From: Rhodoblastus sp052145335
GTDB taxonomy: Bacteria > Pseudomonadota > Alphaproteobacteria > Rhizobiales > Beijerinckiaceae
Reading direction: 5' to 3'
Assembly: GCF_052145335.1 (NCBI RefSeq)
Contig: NZ_JBKQOU010000095.1
Span: 1 to 35,519 of the forward strand
Length of the DNA: 35,519 bases
The stretch's first letter is position 1, and each line of letters starts with the position of its first letter. The translations under genes and the position numbers were made by a program. Shown one piece after another: positions 22,179 to 31,278 of this stretch. Below the pieces are notes generated by a model that had not been told where the DNA came from, ran no database searches, and saw nothing but the letters and a program-made list of their open reading frames with translations.

Positions 22179-23600
22179 TCAGGCCTGTTTGCGTTCGCGC
22201 AGGAACTGGAAGAATTCGACGCCCTCGCGCAGGCGGCGCTTCAGCATGTCGCGGTCGCGCGCCATTTCGCCGACAATCGAACCGATCTTGCTGGGGCGGA
22301 AATAGAACTGCCGATAAAAAGTCTCGACGGAGTCGAAGATTTCCTTATGGCTGAGGTCGGGATAGTGCAGGGGCGCGATCTGCACGCCGTTCTCGTCGAC
22401 CAGTTCCGCGTGGTCCTTGTCGAGCCAGCCGTTCTTGATAGCCTGATCGTAGAGCACGGTGCCGGGATAGGGCGCGGCCAGCGACACCTGCATGGTGTGC
22501 GGATTGACCTCCTTGGCGAAGGCGATCGTTTCCTTGATGGTTTCTCGCGTTTCTCCGGGCAGGCCCATGACGAAAGTGCCGTGAATGGCGATGCCCAGTT
22601 CGCGGCAATCCTTGGCGAAGCGCTTGGCGACTTCGATGAGCATGCCCTTCTTGATATTGTGCAGGATCTGCTGGTTGCCGGATTCATAGCCGACCAGCAG
22701 CAGGCGCAAGCCGTTGTCGCGCATCACTTTCAGCGATTGGCGAGGCACATTGGCCTTGGCGTTGCACGACCAGGTGATCCCCAGCTTGCCGAGTTCCCTG
22801 GCAATGGCCTCCGCGCGGGGCAGGTCGTCTGTAAACGTGTCGTCGTCGAAGAAAAACTCCTTCACCTGCGGGAAGGCCTTTTGCGCCCAGGCGATTTCCT
22901 CGATGACATGGCCGACGCTGCGGGTGCGGTAGCGATGGCCGCCAACCGTTTGCGGCCACAGGCAGAAGGTGCAGCGCGACTTGCAGCCGCGCCCCGTGTA
23001 GATCGACAGGTACGGGTGCTTGAGATAGCCGATGAAATATTTTTCGATCTGAAGATCGCGCTTGTAGACCGGCGTCACGAAGGGCAGGGAATCCATGTCC
23101 TGCAGTATCGGCCGATCGGCATTGTGCTGGATCGCGCCGTTGGCGTCGCGGTAGGAAAGCCCGAGAATGTCCTTCCAGTCCCTGCCGTCGGCCACGTCCT
23201 TGATGGTGAAGTCGAATTCGTTGCGGGCGACGAAGTCCACCACCGGCGCAGCCTTCAGGCTGCCGTCGGCGTCCACCGCCACCTTGGCCCCGATCAGGCC
23301 GGCCTTCAGCGACGGATTGGCGTCCTTCAGCGCCTGGACGCATTTCACGTCGGAGGCGAAGGAGGGAACGGAAGTGTGCAACACGACGAGATCGAAATCC
23401 TTGGCCTGCGCCACGACTTCCGCGAGCTTGATCTTATGCGGCGGCGCGTCGATCAGCTTGGAGTTTTCGACCAGGGCGGCGGGCTGGGCCAGCCAGGTAG
23501 GATACCAGAAAGAGGCTATTTCGCGCCGGGCCTGATAGCGCGAGCCCGCGCCCCCGTCGAAACCGTCAAAGGAAGGCGCTTGAAGAAACAGCGTACGCAT
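22179..23600 (-). CDS. hpnJ: Hopanoid biosynthesis-associated radical SAM protein HpnJ
   Basis: A 473-aa protein with an N-terminal cobalamin-binding-like Rossmann region (about 1-185) and a radical SAM core from about 195. The 4Fe-4S ligands are Cys206, Cys210 and Cys213 in GCKSRCTFC, followed by an FDDDTFTDD stretch and a GLPGET motif near residue 340. The N-terminus (MRTLFLQAPSFDGFDGGAG) and overall pattern match HpnJ, which acts on glucosaminyl bacteriohopanetetrol to make the cyclitol ether head group. The start at 23600 has GGAG upstream; the in-frame start at 23615 is less like the family. No hpnI, hpnK, shc or other hpn gene is in the window. Confidence 0.88.
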   Translation of the reverse strand: MRTLFLQAPSFDGFDGGAGSRYQARREIASFWYPTWLAQPAALVENSKLIDAPPHKIKLAEVVAQAKDFDLVVLHTSVPSFASDVKCVQALKDANPSLKAGLIGAKVAVDADGSLKAAPVVDFVARNEFDFTIKDVADGRDWKDILGLSYRDANGAIQHNADRPILQDMDSLPFVTPVYKRDLQIEKYFIGYLKHPYLSIYTGRGCKSRCTFCLWPQTVGGHRYRTRSVGHVIEEIAWAQKAFPQVKEFFFDDDTFTDDLPRAEAIARELGKLGITWSCNAKANVPRQSLKVMRDNGLRLLLVGYESGNQQILHNIKKGMLIEVAKRFAKDCRELGIAIHGTFVMGLPGETRETIKETIAFAKEVNPHTMQVSLAAPYPGTVLYDQAIKNGWLDKDHAELVDENGVQIAPLHYPDLSHKEIFDSVETFYRQFYFRPSKIGSIVGEMARDRDMLKRRLREGVEFFQFLRERKQA

Positions 23601-23849
23601 CAAATCCCGCTCCAATAATTCTTTTCAATCCGACCGCGAAGTTGTCGCATTCGGAGGTCCCTCGCGTAAGCTTGGCATAGCATTCCGCAAACTTTGGTCA
23701 CAAAGCCCAACAAACGCGGCCATTCTGTGATCGCCGACCGATCGGGCGGCGAATCCGCGCATTAAGCACAAGGTGGGGGGCTCATTCAACTTCGGCGCCC
23801 GGCCAGGGCCTTTTGCGATTGAATCGGATCGGGGCTCTGCTTTTTGTTT

Positions 23850-24160
23850 TTACGCGTTTTCTTCACGCGAACCGGAGGCCACTTCGCTTGAAAACGCTTT
23901 GGACGACCAACCGGCGAATTTGCGCGCCAAATACGGCCCGATCGCTATCACCAGAACGATTCGCGCGGTTTGCAGGGCCATGATGAAGGGCATGTCGAGT
24001 TTGGTCGAGGCGGCGATGATCGCCACGGCGTCGAGTCCGCCGGGGCTGGTGGCGAGGTAGGCGGTCACGGCGTCGACATGGGCGAAATGTCCAAGCAGCC
24101 GCCGAGCACGGCCTGGGCGAGGAGGAACAGGCGCGCCGGCATTTTTGCGCGGGCTTGACG
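23850..24160 (-). pseudogene. Remnant of an AbrB-family (membrane AbrB duplication) transporter
   Basis: On the minus strand the segment KMPARLFLLAQAVLGG (ending about 24090) resembles the end of a first AbrB half, and then, one frame over, AYLATSPGGLDAVAIIAAST plus LDMPFIMALQTARIVLVIAIGPYLAR resembles the second half. Intact members are about 350 aa with ten or so helices; here the middle is deleted and the frame broken, leaving about 100 codons. The surrounding 23601-24406 gap (806 bp) holds nothing else that I recognise. Confidence 0.6.
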
Positions 24161-24406
24161 AATGTCGCCCGGCGCCGCCAGCCCTTCGATCGATTCGGCC
24201 CAGTCCGCCGCCATTGAAGGCGGCGTGTTGCGCGACGAATGCGGCGACTCTGCTGGCGGCCGTCCGACAATCCGCCGGACGAGCAGAAAGCCAATCTTTG
24301 AACTCGACCGCACAGGCCCGTCGTGCGGCGCCGGGACCTAATTCCGCCTTCTCCGCGTTAGCCCTTGGGAGTGTTCCTGTTTTTTCTCCCGCACGGAGCT
24401 ATTGAA

Positions 24407-24700
24407 ATGGCCCTTCACGCTTTGATCGCCGTAACAATGCTGGCCAAGCTGCCAATCTCGTTCGCCGAACCAACGGCCAAATGCGATTTCCACTGCAAGG
24501 TCCGAGCGAAAGTCTGCCTGTCGGCCGATCAGTCGAAGTGCAGGTTCGAAGATATTTTGCCGGACGAAACGACCGGCCTTTGCATGTTTCAGTCGATGCA
24601 GGTGGCGCAGGACTGGATCAACAAGCAGCACAGATACGAGCATGTCGACTGGACGCTGCGGGGCGCGGAATGCGTCGCGCCCGACAACAACCAGACCTGA
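24407..24700 (+). CDS. Small cysteine-containing secreted protein, unknown
   Basis: A 97-aa protein with a likely signal peptide (MALHALIAVTMLAKLPISFA, cut near residue 20) and six Cys in the mature part (CDFHC, VC, KC, LC and EC positions), an even number that fits disulfides in the periplasm. A GGAG lies nine bases before ATG 24407. No family recognised. It converges on glsA, 16 bp away. Confidence 0.5.
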   Translation: MALHALIAVTMLAKLPISFAEPTAKCDFHCKVRAKVCLSADQSKCRFEDILPDETTGLCMFQSMQVAQDWINKQHRYEHVDWTLRGAECVAPDNNQT

Positions 24701-24716
24701 TTATTGGCGGCGTCCT

Positions 24717-25661
24717 TCAGCCGAAAATCGACCATTTCATGCGCTGCGCCAGCTTTTCCAGCGCCATCCGACCCAACCGCGAATTTCCGGCGGCGTCGAG
24801 GCCGGGTGACCAGACGGCGATCGAAGCCCTACCCGGCGCCACCGCAAAAATGCCGCCGCCGACGCCGCTCTTGCCCGGCAGGCCGACGCGGTAGGCGAAT
24901 TCGCCTGAGCCGTCGTAATGGCCGCAAGTGAGCATCAAGGCGTTGATGCGGCGCGCCCGTCGCGCCGAGACGACGTTGAAGCCTGTTTCGGGATTGCGAC
25001 CGGAATGGGCGAGATAGCGCCCGGCCATGGCGATCTGCCGGCAGGACATGGCGATGGAGCAATGGTGGAAATAGGTTCCGAGCACGAGATCAGCCGGATT
25101 TTCCAGCTTGCCGAAACTCTTCATGAAATTCGCCAGAGCGACGTTGCGAAAACCGGTCCGCTTTTCGGATTCGGCGACGTTCTCGTCGATGAAGATCGAC
25201 TCGTCCCCGGCGGCGGCGCGGATGAAACTCAGGATTTCGCCGAGCGCGGCGCGAGGCGGGTGGCATGACAACAGCGCATCGGTGACCGCGAGCGCGCCGG
25301 CGTTGATGAAGGGATTGCGCGGCACGCCTTTTTCCAGCTCGAGCTGGACGATGGAGTTGAACGGATTGCCGGAGGGCTCGCGACCGACCCGCGTCCAAAG
25401 CAGGTCGCCGGCCTTGCCGAGCGCGAGGGTGAGGGTGAAGACTTTCGATATGCTCTGGATCGAGAAGGGCTTGTCGGAATCGCCGGCCTCGGCGATCGTT
25501 CCGTCGCCGTCCACCACTGCAATGCCGAAATTTTCGAGACCGACGCGCGCCAGTTCCGGAATGTAGGTCGCGACTTCGCCGCGATCCTTGCGGTCGCGCA
25601 TTTCCTCGGCGATTTCGCTGACGATGGTTCGGAGATCGGGCAAGGGGAGTCCTGATATCAT
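24717..25661 (-). CDS. glsA: Glutaminase A
   Basis: A 314-aa serine-dependent glutaminase of the beta-lactamase-like fold that converts glutamine to glutamate and ammonia. The catalytic Ser70-x-x-Lys73 lies in PFSIQSISKVF; further family features are NPFINAGALAV near residue 121, the SEKRTGFRN region, and the G-K-S-G-V-G-G-G-I stretch near residue 270. The size is normal. ATG 25661 is chosen; the frame runs 82 codons further upstream without family character and across the divergent promoter region. It may serve nitrogen or acid-stress metabolism. Confidence 0.95.
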   Translation of the reverse strand: MISGLPLPDLRTIVSEIAEEMRDRKDRGEVATYIPELARVGLENFGIAVVDGDGTIAEAGDSDKPFSIQSISKVFTLTLALGKAGDLLWTRVGREPSGNPFNSIVQLELEKGVPRNPFINAGALAVTDALLSCHPPRAALGEILSFIRAAAGDESIFIDENVAESEKRTGFRNVALANFMKSFGKLENPADLVLGTYFHHCSIAMSCRQIAMAGRYLAHSGRNPETGFNVVSARRARRINALMLTCGHYDGSGEFAYRVGLPGKSGVGGGIFAVAPGRASIAVWSPGLDAAGNSRLGRMALEKLAQRMKWSIFG

Positions 25662-25794
25662 CGTTGGCGCCCTGGCCCCTCGCGGGAGAAGACGATCCGA
25701 AGGCGCGCGCGAGTCACCATCTCCCGCCGGCGCGCCAGTCTCTGCTATAAGGACGTCAGCGGCAAGATCCGAGGGCGGCGCAAATTTCCTGTCC

Positions 25795-25825
25795 TGCCGC
25801 AATAGCGCCAGATCAAGGTTATAAT
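25795..25825 (+). promoter_or_regulatory. Candidate promoter of the hlyD-ABC-permease operon
   Basis: A perfect TATAAT (25820-25825) lies 49 bp before the ATG at 25874. The -35 side is weak: TGCCGC at 25795-25800 with a 19-bp spacer is the best match. The region also serves the divergent glsA gene. Confidence 0.45.
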
Positions 25826-25873
25826 GCGCGGCCGACGCTAGACTTTCGCCAGATGACAGCAAGAGGTTACGCG

Positions 25874-26989
25874 ATGAGCGAGACCGAACAGGGCGGCCAC
25901 CCCGCACGGATTCAGGAAAAGATTTCCCCCGCGCCGGAAACGCAATTGCCAGCGACGCTAGCCAGGACTGAGCCGCTGCCGGCCGTGGTCGAACATCAGC
26001 CGGAAGGCAGAAGGTCGGTGTGGACGCGCCGCCTCGTCATCCTCGCCCTGATCGGCGGCGGGACAGGCTTCCTTTACTGGCAGGCGCATCGCGCGCCGGC
26101 CATTCCGGCTTGGATCGTCTATGGCAATGGTCGGCTGGAAGCCGATCCGATCGACATTGACACCAAATTCGCCGGTCGCATCGCCGAATTGCGCGCCGAC
26201 GAGGGCGACAAGGTGGTCGCCGGCCAGGTGGTGGCGGTGATGGATACGCGCGATCTGCAGCAAAGCCTCGAGCGCGGGGAGGCCCAGGTCGACCAGGCGC
26301 GAAAGCTGATCGATGAAGCACAGGCCAATCTCGTCCAGAGCCGAAGCGCTGCGCTGCTCGCCCAGCAGGAATTGAAACGCACCCAAAACCTGCTCAAGAC
26401 CGGCTTCGCCACCCACGAGCTCTATGACCAGCGCCGCCAGGCGCTCGACGGCGCCAACGCCGCCCAGGCTGCCGCCGAGCATCGCGTCAGCGAGGCGGAA
26501 AAGGCCTTGATCGCCGCGCTCCATGACGCCGAACTCACCCGCGTCAATATCGCCGATAATACGCTGGTGGCGCCGCATGACGGACGCCTGGAGTATCGCC
26601 TCGCCAATGTCGGCGAGGTCTTGCCCGCTGGTGGCAAGGTCTTCACCATGCTCGACACGTCCTATGTCTATATGGACGTCTACATGCCGACACTGAACGC
26701 CGACAAGGTCAAAATCGGCTCCGACGCCCGGATCCTGCTCGACGCCTATCCCGACCACCCGATCCCGGCCAAAGTGACGTTTCTCGCCGATCAGGCGCAG
26801 TTCACACCCAAAATGGTGGAAACCCAGAACGACCGCGACAAGCTAATGTTCCGCGTGCGGGTGCGCATCGATCCCGCGCGGTCGCAGGCCCATGCCGATT
26901 CCGTGCGCAGCGGCTTGCCGGGCGTCGCCTATGTCAAGACCGACCCCAACGCCGCATGGACGCCGACGCTGCAAGGATCGGCGGAATGA
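25874..26989 (+). CDS. HlyD-family membrane fusion protein (YhiI-like)
   Basis: A 371-aa periplasmic adaptor anchored by one membrane helix (about residues 57-75). A biotinyl-lipoyl-like half (GRIAELRADEGDKVVAGQ) leads into a coiled-coil hairpin rich in Glu, Gln and Ala (about residues 135-235), then the second lipoyl half (LVAPHDGRLEYRLANVGE) and a beta barrel. It should bridge the ABC permeases encoded downstream to an outer-membrane channel; no TolC-like gene is in the window. ATG 25874 has AGAGG upstream; ATG 25853 in the same frame has none. The stop overlaps the next gene's start (ATGA). Confidence 0.88.
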   Translation: MSETEQGGHPARIQEKISPAPETQLPATLARTEPLPAVVEHQPEGRRSVWTRRLVILALIGGGTGFLYWQAHRAPAIPAWIVYGNGRLEADPIDIDTKFAGRIAELRADEGDKVVAGQVVAVMDTRDLQQSLERGEAQVDQARKLIDEAQANLVQSRSAALLAQQELKRTQNLLKTGFATHELYDQRRQALDGANAAQAAAEHRVSEAEKALIAALHDAELTRVNIADNTLVAPHDGRLEYRLANVGEVLPAGGKVFTMLDTSYVYMDVYMPTLNADKVKIGSDARILLDAYPDHPIPAKVTFLADQAQFTPKMVETQNDRDKLMFRVRVRIDPARSQAHADSVRSGLPGVAYVKTDPNAAWTPTLQGSAE

Positions 26990-29760
26990 ACAACCCGGAG
27001 GGCGCGCTATCCTTGCTGGCGGCGCCCGCCGTCCGCCTGCTGCATCTGCGCCATGTCTATGGAAAGGTGGCGGCGCTCGACGGCGTGACTCTGGACATTC
27101 CGGCCGGCCGGATGGTCGGACTGGTCGGGCCGGACGGCGTTGGCAAATCCACACTGCTCGCCCTGATCGCGGGGGCCAAGGCGCTGCAGCAAGGCGGCGC
27201 CCAGGTGCTCGGCGGCGACATAGGCGAGGCTGGCTGGCGCGACGCGGTCTGTCCGCGCATTGCCTATATGCCGCAGGGGCTGGGCAAAAATCTCTATCCC
27301 GACCTCACGGTGGCGGAAAACATCCGTTTTTTCTCCAGGCTCTATGGCCAGAGTCGCGCCGAGGGCGCGGAGCGGGCGCAAAACCTGATGCGCGACACCG
27401 GCCTGTCGCCTTTCGCCGATCGGCTGGCGCAAAAGCTTTCCGGCGGCATGCGGCAGAAACTCGGCTTGTGCTGTGCGCTGATCCACGACCCTCAGCTGTT
27501 GATTCTCGACGAGCCGACCACCGGCGTCGATCCGCTGTCGCGCCGCCAGTTCTGGGAACTGGTCGACCGGATGCGTTTTCGCGCCAGTGGGGAACGATCC
27601 ATGAGCGTGATTGTCGCCACCGCCTATATGGAAGAGGCGGAGCGTTTCGATTTTCTCGTCGCGATGAATGCGGGCAAAGTGCTGGCGACCGGCTCGCCCG
27701 CCGAAATCAAGCAAAAGACCGGCGCGACGAGCATCGAGGAAGCCTTCATTTCGGTTTTGCCTGAAGAAGAGCGCAAGCGGGCGAAAAAACTGGAAATCCC
27801 GCCGCGCCGCGCCGACGGCGCCGCGCCGGTGATTTCCGCGAGGGGACTGACCTGCCGTTTCGGTGATTTCACCGCCGTCGATCATGTCGATCTCGACATT
27901 GGGCGCGGCGAGATTTTCGGCTTCGTCGGCTCCAACGGCTGCGGCAAGACCACAACGATGAAAATGCTCACCGGCCTGCTGCCGGCTGGCGAGGGTAGGG
28001 CCGAATTGTTCGGCCAGACCATGGAAGCCGGCGGCATGAATTCGCGCCGGCGCGTCGGCTATATGTCGCAGAGCTTTTCGCTCTATACCGAACTCACCGT
28101 GGCGCAGAATCTCGAACTGCACGCCAGGCTTTTCCAGCTGCCGCCCGAAAAAGCCAAGGCCCGCATCGCCGACCTGCTCGACCGGTTCGGCTTGGAGCCC
28201 TTCGTCCACACACTGGCCTCCGAACTGCCTCTGGGCATGAGGCAGCGGCTGGCGTTGGCGGTGGCGGTGGTGCACAGCCCGGACTTGCTGATCCTCGACG
28301 AGCCGACATCCGGCGTCGACCCGATCGCCCGCGACGAATTCTGGCGGCTGCTGATCGAATTGTCGCGCCTGCAGGGCGTCACCATTTTCATCTCGACCCA
28401 TTTCATGAACGAGGCGGCGCGCTGCGACCGTATTTCGCTGATGGACTCGGGGAAAATCCTCGCCACCGGCACTCCGCAACAGCTCACACTTATGCGCGGC
28501 GCCGCAACGCTGGAGGACGCGTTTATTTCCTTTCTCGAAGAAGCCGTCTCGTCACGGCAGGGCGCCGCGGCGGTAGGGGACGCGAGCCGCGAAATTATCG
28601 TCGCGGGGGAGGCGACGCCGAAGAAAACTCCGTGGTTCAGCTTCAGCCGCATGATGGCTTATACGATCCGCGAGATTCTGGAGCTTTCGCGCGATCCGAT
28701 CCGGCTGGGTTATGCCCTGTTCGGTCCGGCGATGCTGCTGCTGGTGCTGGGCTTCGGCATCACCACGGACGTGGATTCGCTGACCTATGCGGCGCTCGAC
28801 CGTGACAATTCCTTCATCAGCCGCGCCTATCTGAGCGAAGTGCGCGGCTCGGCCTATTTCATCGAGCAGCCGCCGATCCGCGACGCGACCGACCTTCGCA
28901 ACCGCTTGAAAAGCGGCGCGGTCGCCGCCACCATCGAAATCCCGCCGGGCTTCGGCCGCGACGTCAAGAGGGGACGCCAGACCGAAGTTTCGGTTTGGAT
29001 CGACGGCGCCATGCCGTTCCGCGCCGAAACCATCCACGGCTATCTGCAAGGAGTCCATCAGCAATTTCTCGCCGATCCGGCGATCCGCGGGAATGCGCCG
29101 CCGCCGCCGGCGGAGCAGGTCAATATCGAGACGCGTTTCCGCTACAATCAGGATTTCGATTCCATCTACGCCATGGTTCCTGGCGCCATCGCCCTGCAAC
29201 TGGCGCTGATCCCCGCCATTCTGATGGCGCTCGCCATCGTGCGCGAAAAGGAGCTCGGGTCGATCACCAATCTCTATGTGACCCCCGTGACGCGGCTCGA
29301 ATTCCTGCTCGGCAAGCAGATCCCCTATATCGCGCTGGCGATGGTGGATTTCGTCATAATGTTCCTGATGGCGATCTATGTTTTCAAAGTGCCGCTCAAG
29401 GGCGGCTTCGCCATCCTGGCGTTCGGGTCCATCGTCTATGTCGCGGCGACCACCGGCTATGGCATGGTGGTTTCGGCCTTTACCCGCACCCAGATCGCAG
29501 CCCTGTTCGGCACGGCCATTTTGACGATCCTGCCAGCCAGCATGTTTTCCGGCATGAGTACGCCGGCCTCGTCCGTCACGGGCATGGGCAGGGTGATGGG
29601 GCAGTTATTCCCGATGACCTATTATCTGCCGATCAGCGTCGGCGCCTTCACCAAGGGCTTGAACTTCGCCGATCTGTGGCCGCATCTGGCGAAGCTTGCG
29701 CTGTTCATTCCGGCTCTGACGCTGCTCAGCCTGCTGCTTTTGCGCAAACAGGAGAAGTGA
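26986..29760 (+). CDS. ABC transporter: two ATPase domains fused to a permease (RbbA/YhiH-like)
   Basis: A 924-aa protein. First ATPase: Walker A GPDGVGKST (48-56), signature LSGGM (151-155), Walker B LLILDE (171-176). Second ATPase: Walker A GSNGCGKTT (315-323), signature LPLGM (414-418) where LSGGx is expected, Walker B LLILDE (434-439). From about residue 555 comes an ABC-2-type permease with a first helix near 575, a large periplasmic loop and five helices at the end. The layout equals E. coli YhiH/RbbA, coded between yhiI and yhhJ; the E. coli protein has also been reported as a ribosome-associated ATPase. The degenerate second signature suggests asymmetric ATP sites. Start and stop overlap both neighbours, so the three genes are translationally coupled. 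Confidence 0.9.
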   Translation: MNNPEGALSLLAAPAVRLLHLRHVYGKVAALDGVTLDIPAGRMVGLVGPDGVGKSTLLALIAGAKALQQGGAQVLGGDIGEAGWRDAVCPRIAYMPQGLGKNLYPDLTVAENIRFFSRLYGQSRAEGAERAQNLMRDTGLSPFADRLAQKLSGGMRQKLGLCCALIHDPQLLILDEPTTGVDPLSRRQFWELVDRMRFRASGERSMSVIVATAYMEEAERFDFLVAMNAGKVLATGSPAEIKQKTGATSIEEAFISVLPEEERKRAKKLEIPPRRADGAAPVISARGLTCRFGDFTAVDHVDLDIGRGEIFGFVGSNGCGKTTTMKMLTGLLPAGEGRAELFGQTMEAGGMNSRRRVGYMSQSFSLYTELTVAQNLELHARLFQLPPEKAKARIADLLDRFGLEPFVHTLASELPLGMRQRLALAVAVVHSPDLLILDEPTSGVDPIARDEFWRLLIELSRLQGVTIFISTHFMNEAARCDRISLMDSGKILATGTPQQLTLMRGAATLEDAFISFLEEAVSSRQGAAAVGDASREIIVAGEATPKKTPWFSFSRMMAYTIREILELSRDPIRLGYALFGPAMLLLVLGFGITTDVDSLTYAALDRDNSFISRAYLSEVRGSAYFIEQPPIRDATDLRNRLKSGAVAATIEIPPGFGRDVKRGRQTEVSVWIDGAMPFRAETIHGYLQGVHQQFLADPAIRGNAPPPPAEQVNIETRFRYNQDFDSIYAMVPGAIALQLALIPAILMALAIVREKELGSITNLYVTPVTRLEFLLGKQIPYIALAMVDFVIMFLMAIYVFKVPLKGGFAILAFGSIVYVAATTGYGMVVSAFTRTQIAALFGTAILTILPASMFSGMSTPASSVTGMGRVMGQLFPMTYYLPISVGAFTKGLNFADLWPHLAKLALFIPALTLLSLLLLRKQEK

Positions 29761-30884
29761 TGCAGACGCTCTCCAATATATTCTGGCTCGGCGTCAAGGA
29801 GTTGCGCAGTTTTTTCCGCGACTGGGTGCTGCTCGGGCTGGTGGTCTATTCCTTCACTTTGGCGGTGATCGCCCAGGCGCAGAGCAATTCGCAGGAAGTG
29901 CACAACGCCTCGATCGCCGTTGTCGACGAGGATCATTCGGAAATTTCCGTCCGGCTGGCCCGCGCCTTCCTGCCGCCCTATTTCCTGCCTGCCGTGCCGG
30001 TTGCAGAAAAAGACATAGATCGGCTGATGAATGTCGGCGCCTACACGTTCGTGCTCGACATTCCGCCCAATTTCCAGCGCGACCTCGTCGCCGGACGCAA
30101 GCCGACCCTGCAATTCAACGTCGACGCCACCGCAATGGTGCAGGCAGGCATAGGTTCGGGCTACGCCCAGCAGATTCTCACCGATGAGATCGCCAAATAC
30201 CTCACCCGGCAGGATAACCCGCCGCCAGCGCCGATCGGCCAGACGGTGCGCATCGCCTTCAACCCCAATGTCGTCACCTCCTGGTTTTCCAGCGTGATGG
30301 GCATTATCGGCTCCGTCAACATGCTGGCGATCATCCTCGCCGGCGCGGCGGTGGTGCGCGAGCGCGAACATGGCACGGTCGAACATCTGCTGGTCATGCC
30401 GGTGACGCCGTTCGAAATCGCCATGGCGAAAATCTGGGCGAACAGCCTGGTGATCGCGGGCGCGGTCGGCCTGTCGCTGGTTTTCGTGGTTCAGCGGCTC
30501 TTGCATGTCCCCATCGAGGGCTCGATCCCCTTGTTCATGTGCGGCGCGCTGCTTTACCTGTTTTTCGCCACATCGGTGGGGGTTTTTCTCGCCACCATCG
30601 CCAAGACCATGCCGCAGCTGGGCCTGCTCTATCTCTTGGTGGCGGTGCCGCTGAACCTGCTGTCGGGCGCCAATACCCCGCTGGAGAGCATGCCGCCGTT
30701 TTTGCGCAATGTGATGCAGCTTTCGCCCTCGACTCACTTTGTCGCCATCGCCCAGGCGATCCTTTATCGCGGCGCCGGCTTCGATATAGTCTGGCCGAGA
30801 TTTTTGGCTGTGGGCCTTATTGGCGGCGTCTTCCTGGCGGCGGCGCTATGGCGTTTTCGCGCCTCTTCCACGCAGTCGGTTTAG
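29760..30884 (+). CDS. ABC-2-type permease (YhhJ-like)
   Basis: A 374-aa inner-membrane permease of the ABC-2 family. There is one helix near residues 20-40 (LLGLVVYSFTLAVIA), a periplasmic domain of about 150 residues, then five helices from about residue 175 to the end, with the coupling-type EREHGTVEHLLVMPVTPFEI segment near residue 205. It has no ATPase of its own and should pair with the permease half of the preceding protein. Its start overlaps the preceding stop (TGATG) and AGGAG lies just upstream. The substrate is unknown; relatives export drugs or large hydrophobic molecules. Confidence 0.9.
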   Translation: MQTLSNIFWLGVKELRSFFRDWVLLGLVVYSFTLAVIAQAQSNSQEVHNASIAVVDEDHSEISVRLARAFLPPYFLPAVPVAEKDIDRLMNVGAYTFVLDIPPNFQRDLVAGRKPTLQFNVDATAMVQAGIGSGYAQQILTDEIAKYLTRQDNPPPAPIGQTVRIAFNPNVVTSWFSSVMGIIGSVNMLAIILAGAAVVREREHGTVEHLLVMPVTPFEIAMAKIWANSLVIAGAVGLSLVFVVQRLLHVPIEGSIPLFMCGALLYLFFATSVGVFLATIAKTMPQLGLLYLLVAVPLNLLSGANTPLESMPPFLRNVMQLSPSTHFVAIAQAILYRGAGFDIVWPRFLAVGLIGGVFLAAALWRFRASSTQSV

Positions 30885-30948
30885 CTTATTGGCCCGATTC
30901 CTGCTTGAAAATTGGGCGCCGAAGGTTTTGTTTTCAGGGAAGACGATA

Positions 30949-31185
30949 ATGCCGCTTTACAGCTTTCATTGCGCCGAATGCGACAGGGACTCGGAATTGC
31001 TGATGGGATTCACCGATGTCGCGGTCTGTCCGTCCTGCGGCAGCGAAAAAATGGAGCGCCTGTTGTCCTTTGTGGCTCCGGAGCTGAAATCCGATGCTGT
31101 CCGCAAGAGCTGGCGCGCCCGCGCGGCGCGCGAAGGCGATACCAGCAATTTCAGCGCTAAAGAGCGCAATTCGTTCAAGAAATAG
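30949..31185 (+). CDS. FmdB-type zinc-ribbon protein
   Basis: A 78-aa protein starting M-P-L-Y-S-F-H-C-A-E-C, with a second pair C-P-S-C, forming the four-Cys zinc ribbon of the FmdB/CxxC regulatory-protein family. The tail is basic and unstructured. AGGGA precedes the ATG. It lies 64 bp after the permease gene on the same strand but is unlikely to share its job. The role of the family is poorly known. Confidence 0.8.
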   Translation: MPLYSFHCAECDRDSELLMGFTDVAVCPSCGSEKMERLLSFVAPELKSDAVRKSWRARAAREGDTSNFSAKERNSFKK

Positions 31186-31216
31186 GCCCGCGGAGAGGCG
31201 GCGTTGGACTTTGACG

Positions 31217-31248
31217 GCGGCGAAAATGATCTATATGATTTTCGCCGC
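31217..31248. terminator. Inverted repeat between convergent genes
   Basis: GCGGCGAAAAT (31217-31227) and ATTTTCGCCGC (31238-31248) pair perfectly over 11 bp around a 10-nt loop. It lies in the 93-bp gap between the zinc-ribbon gene and the converging EF-G-like gene, a natural place for a bidirectional terminator, though long T runs are missing. Confidence 0.5.
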
Positions 31249-31278
31249 GATTTCAGATGGTTGTTTCTAAAACATCAC

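Noticed and set aside
25662..25907. 82-codon N-terminal extension of glutaminase
   Set aside because: The extension has no glutaminase likeness and spans the divergent promoter region with the TATAAT of the hlyD operon.
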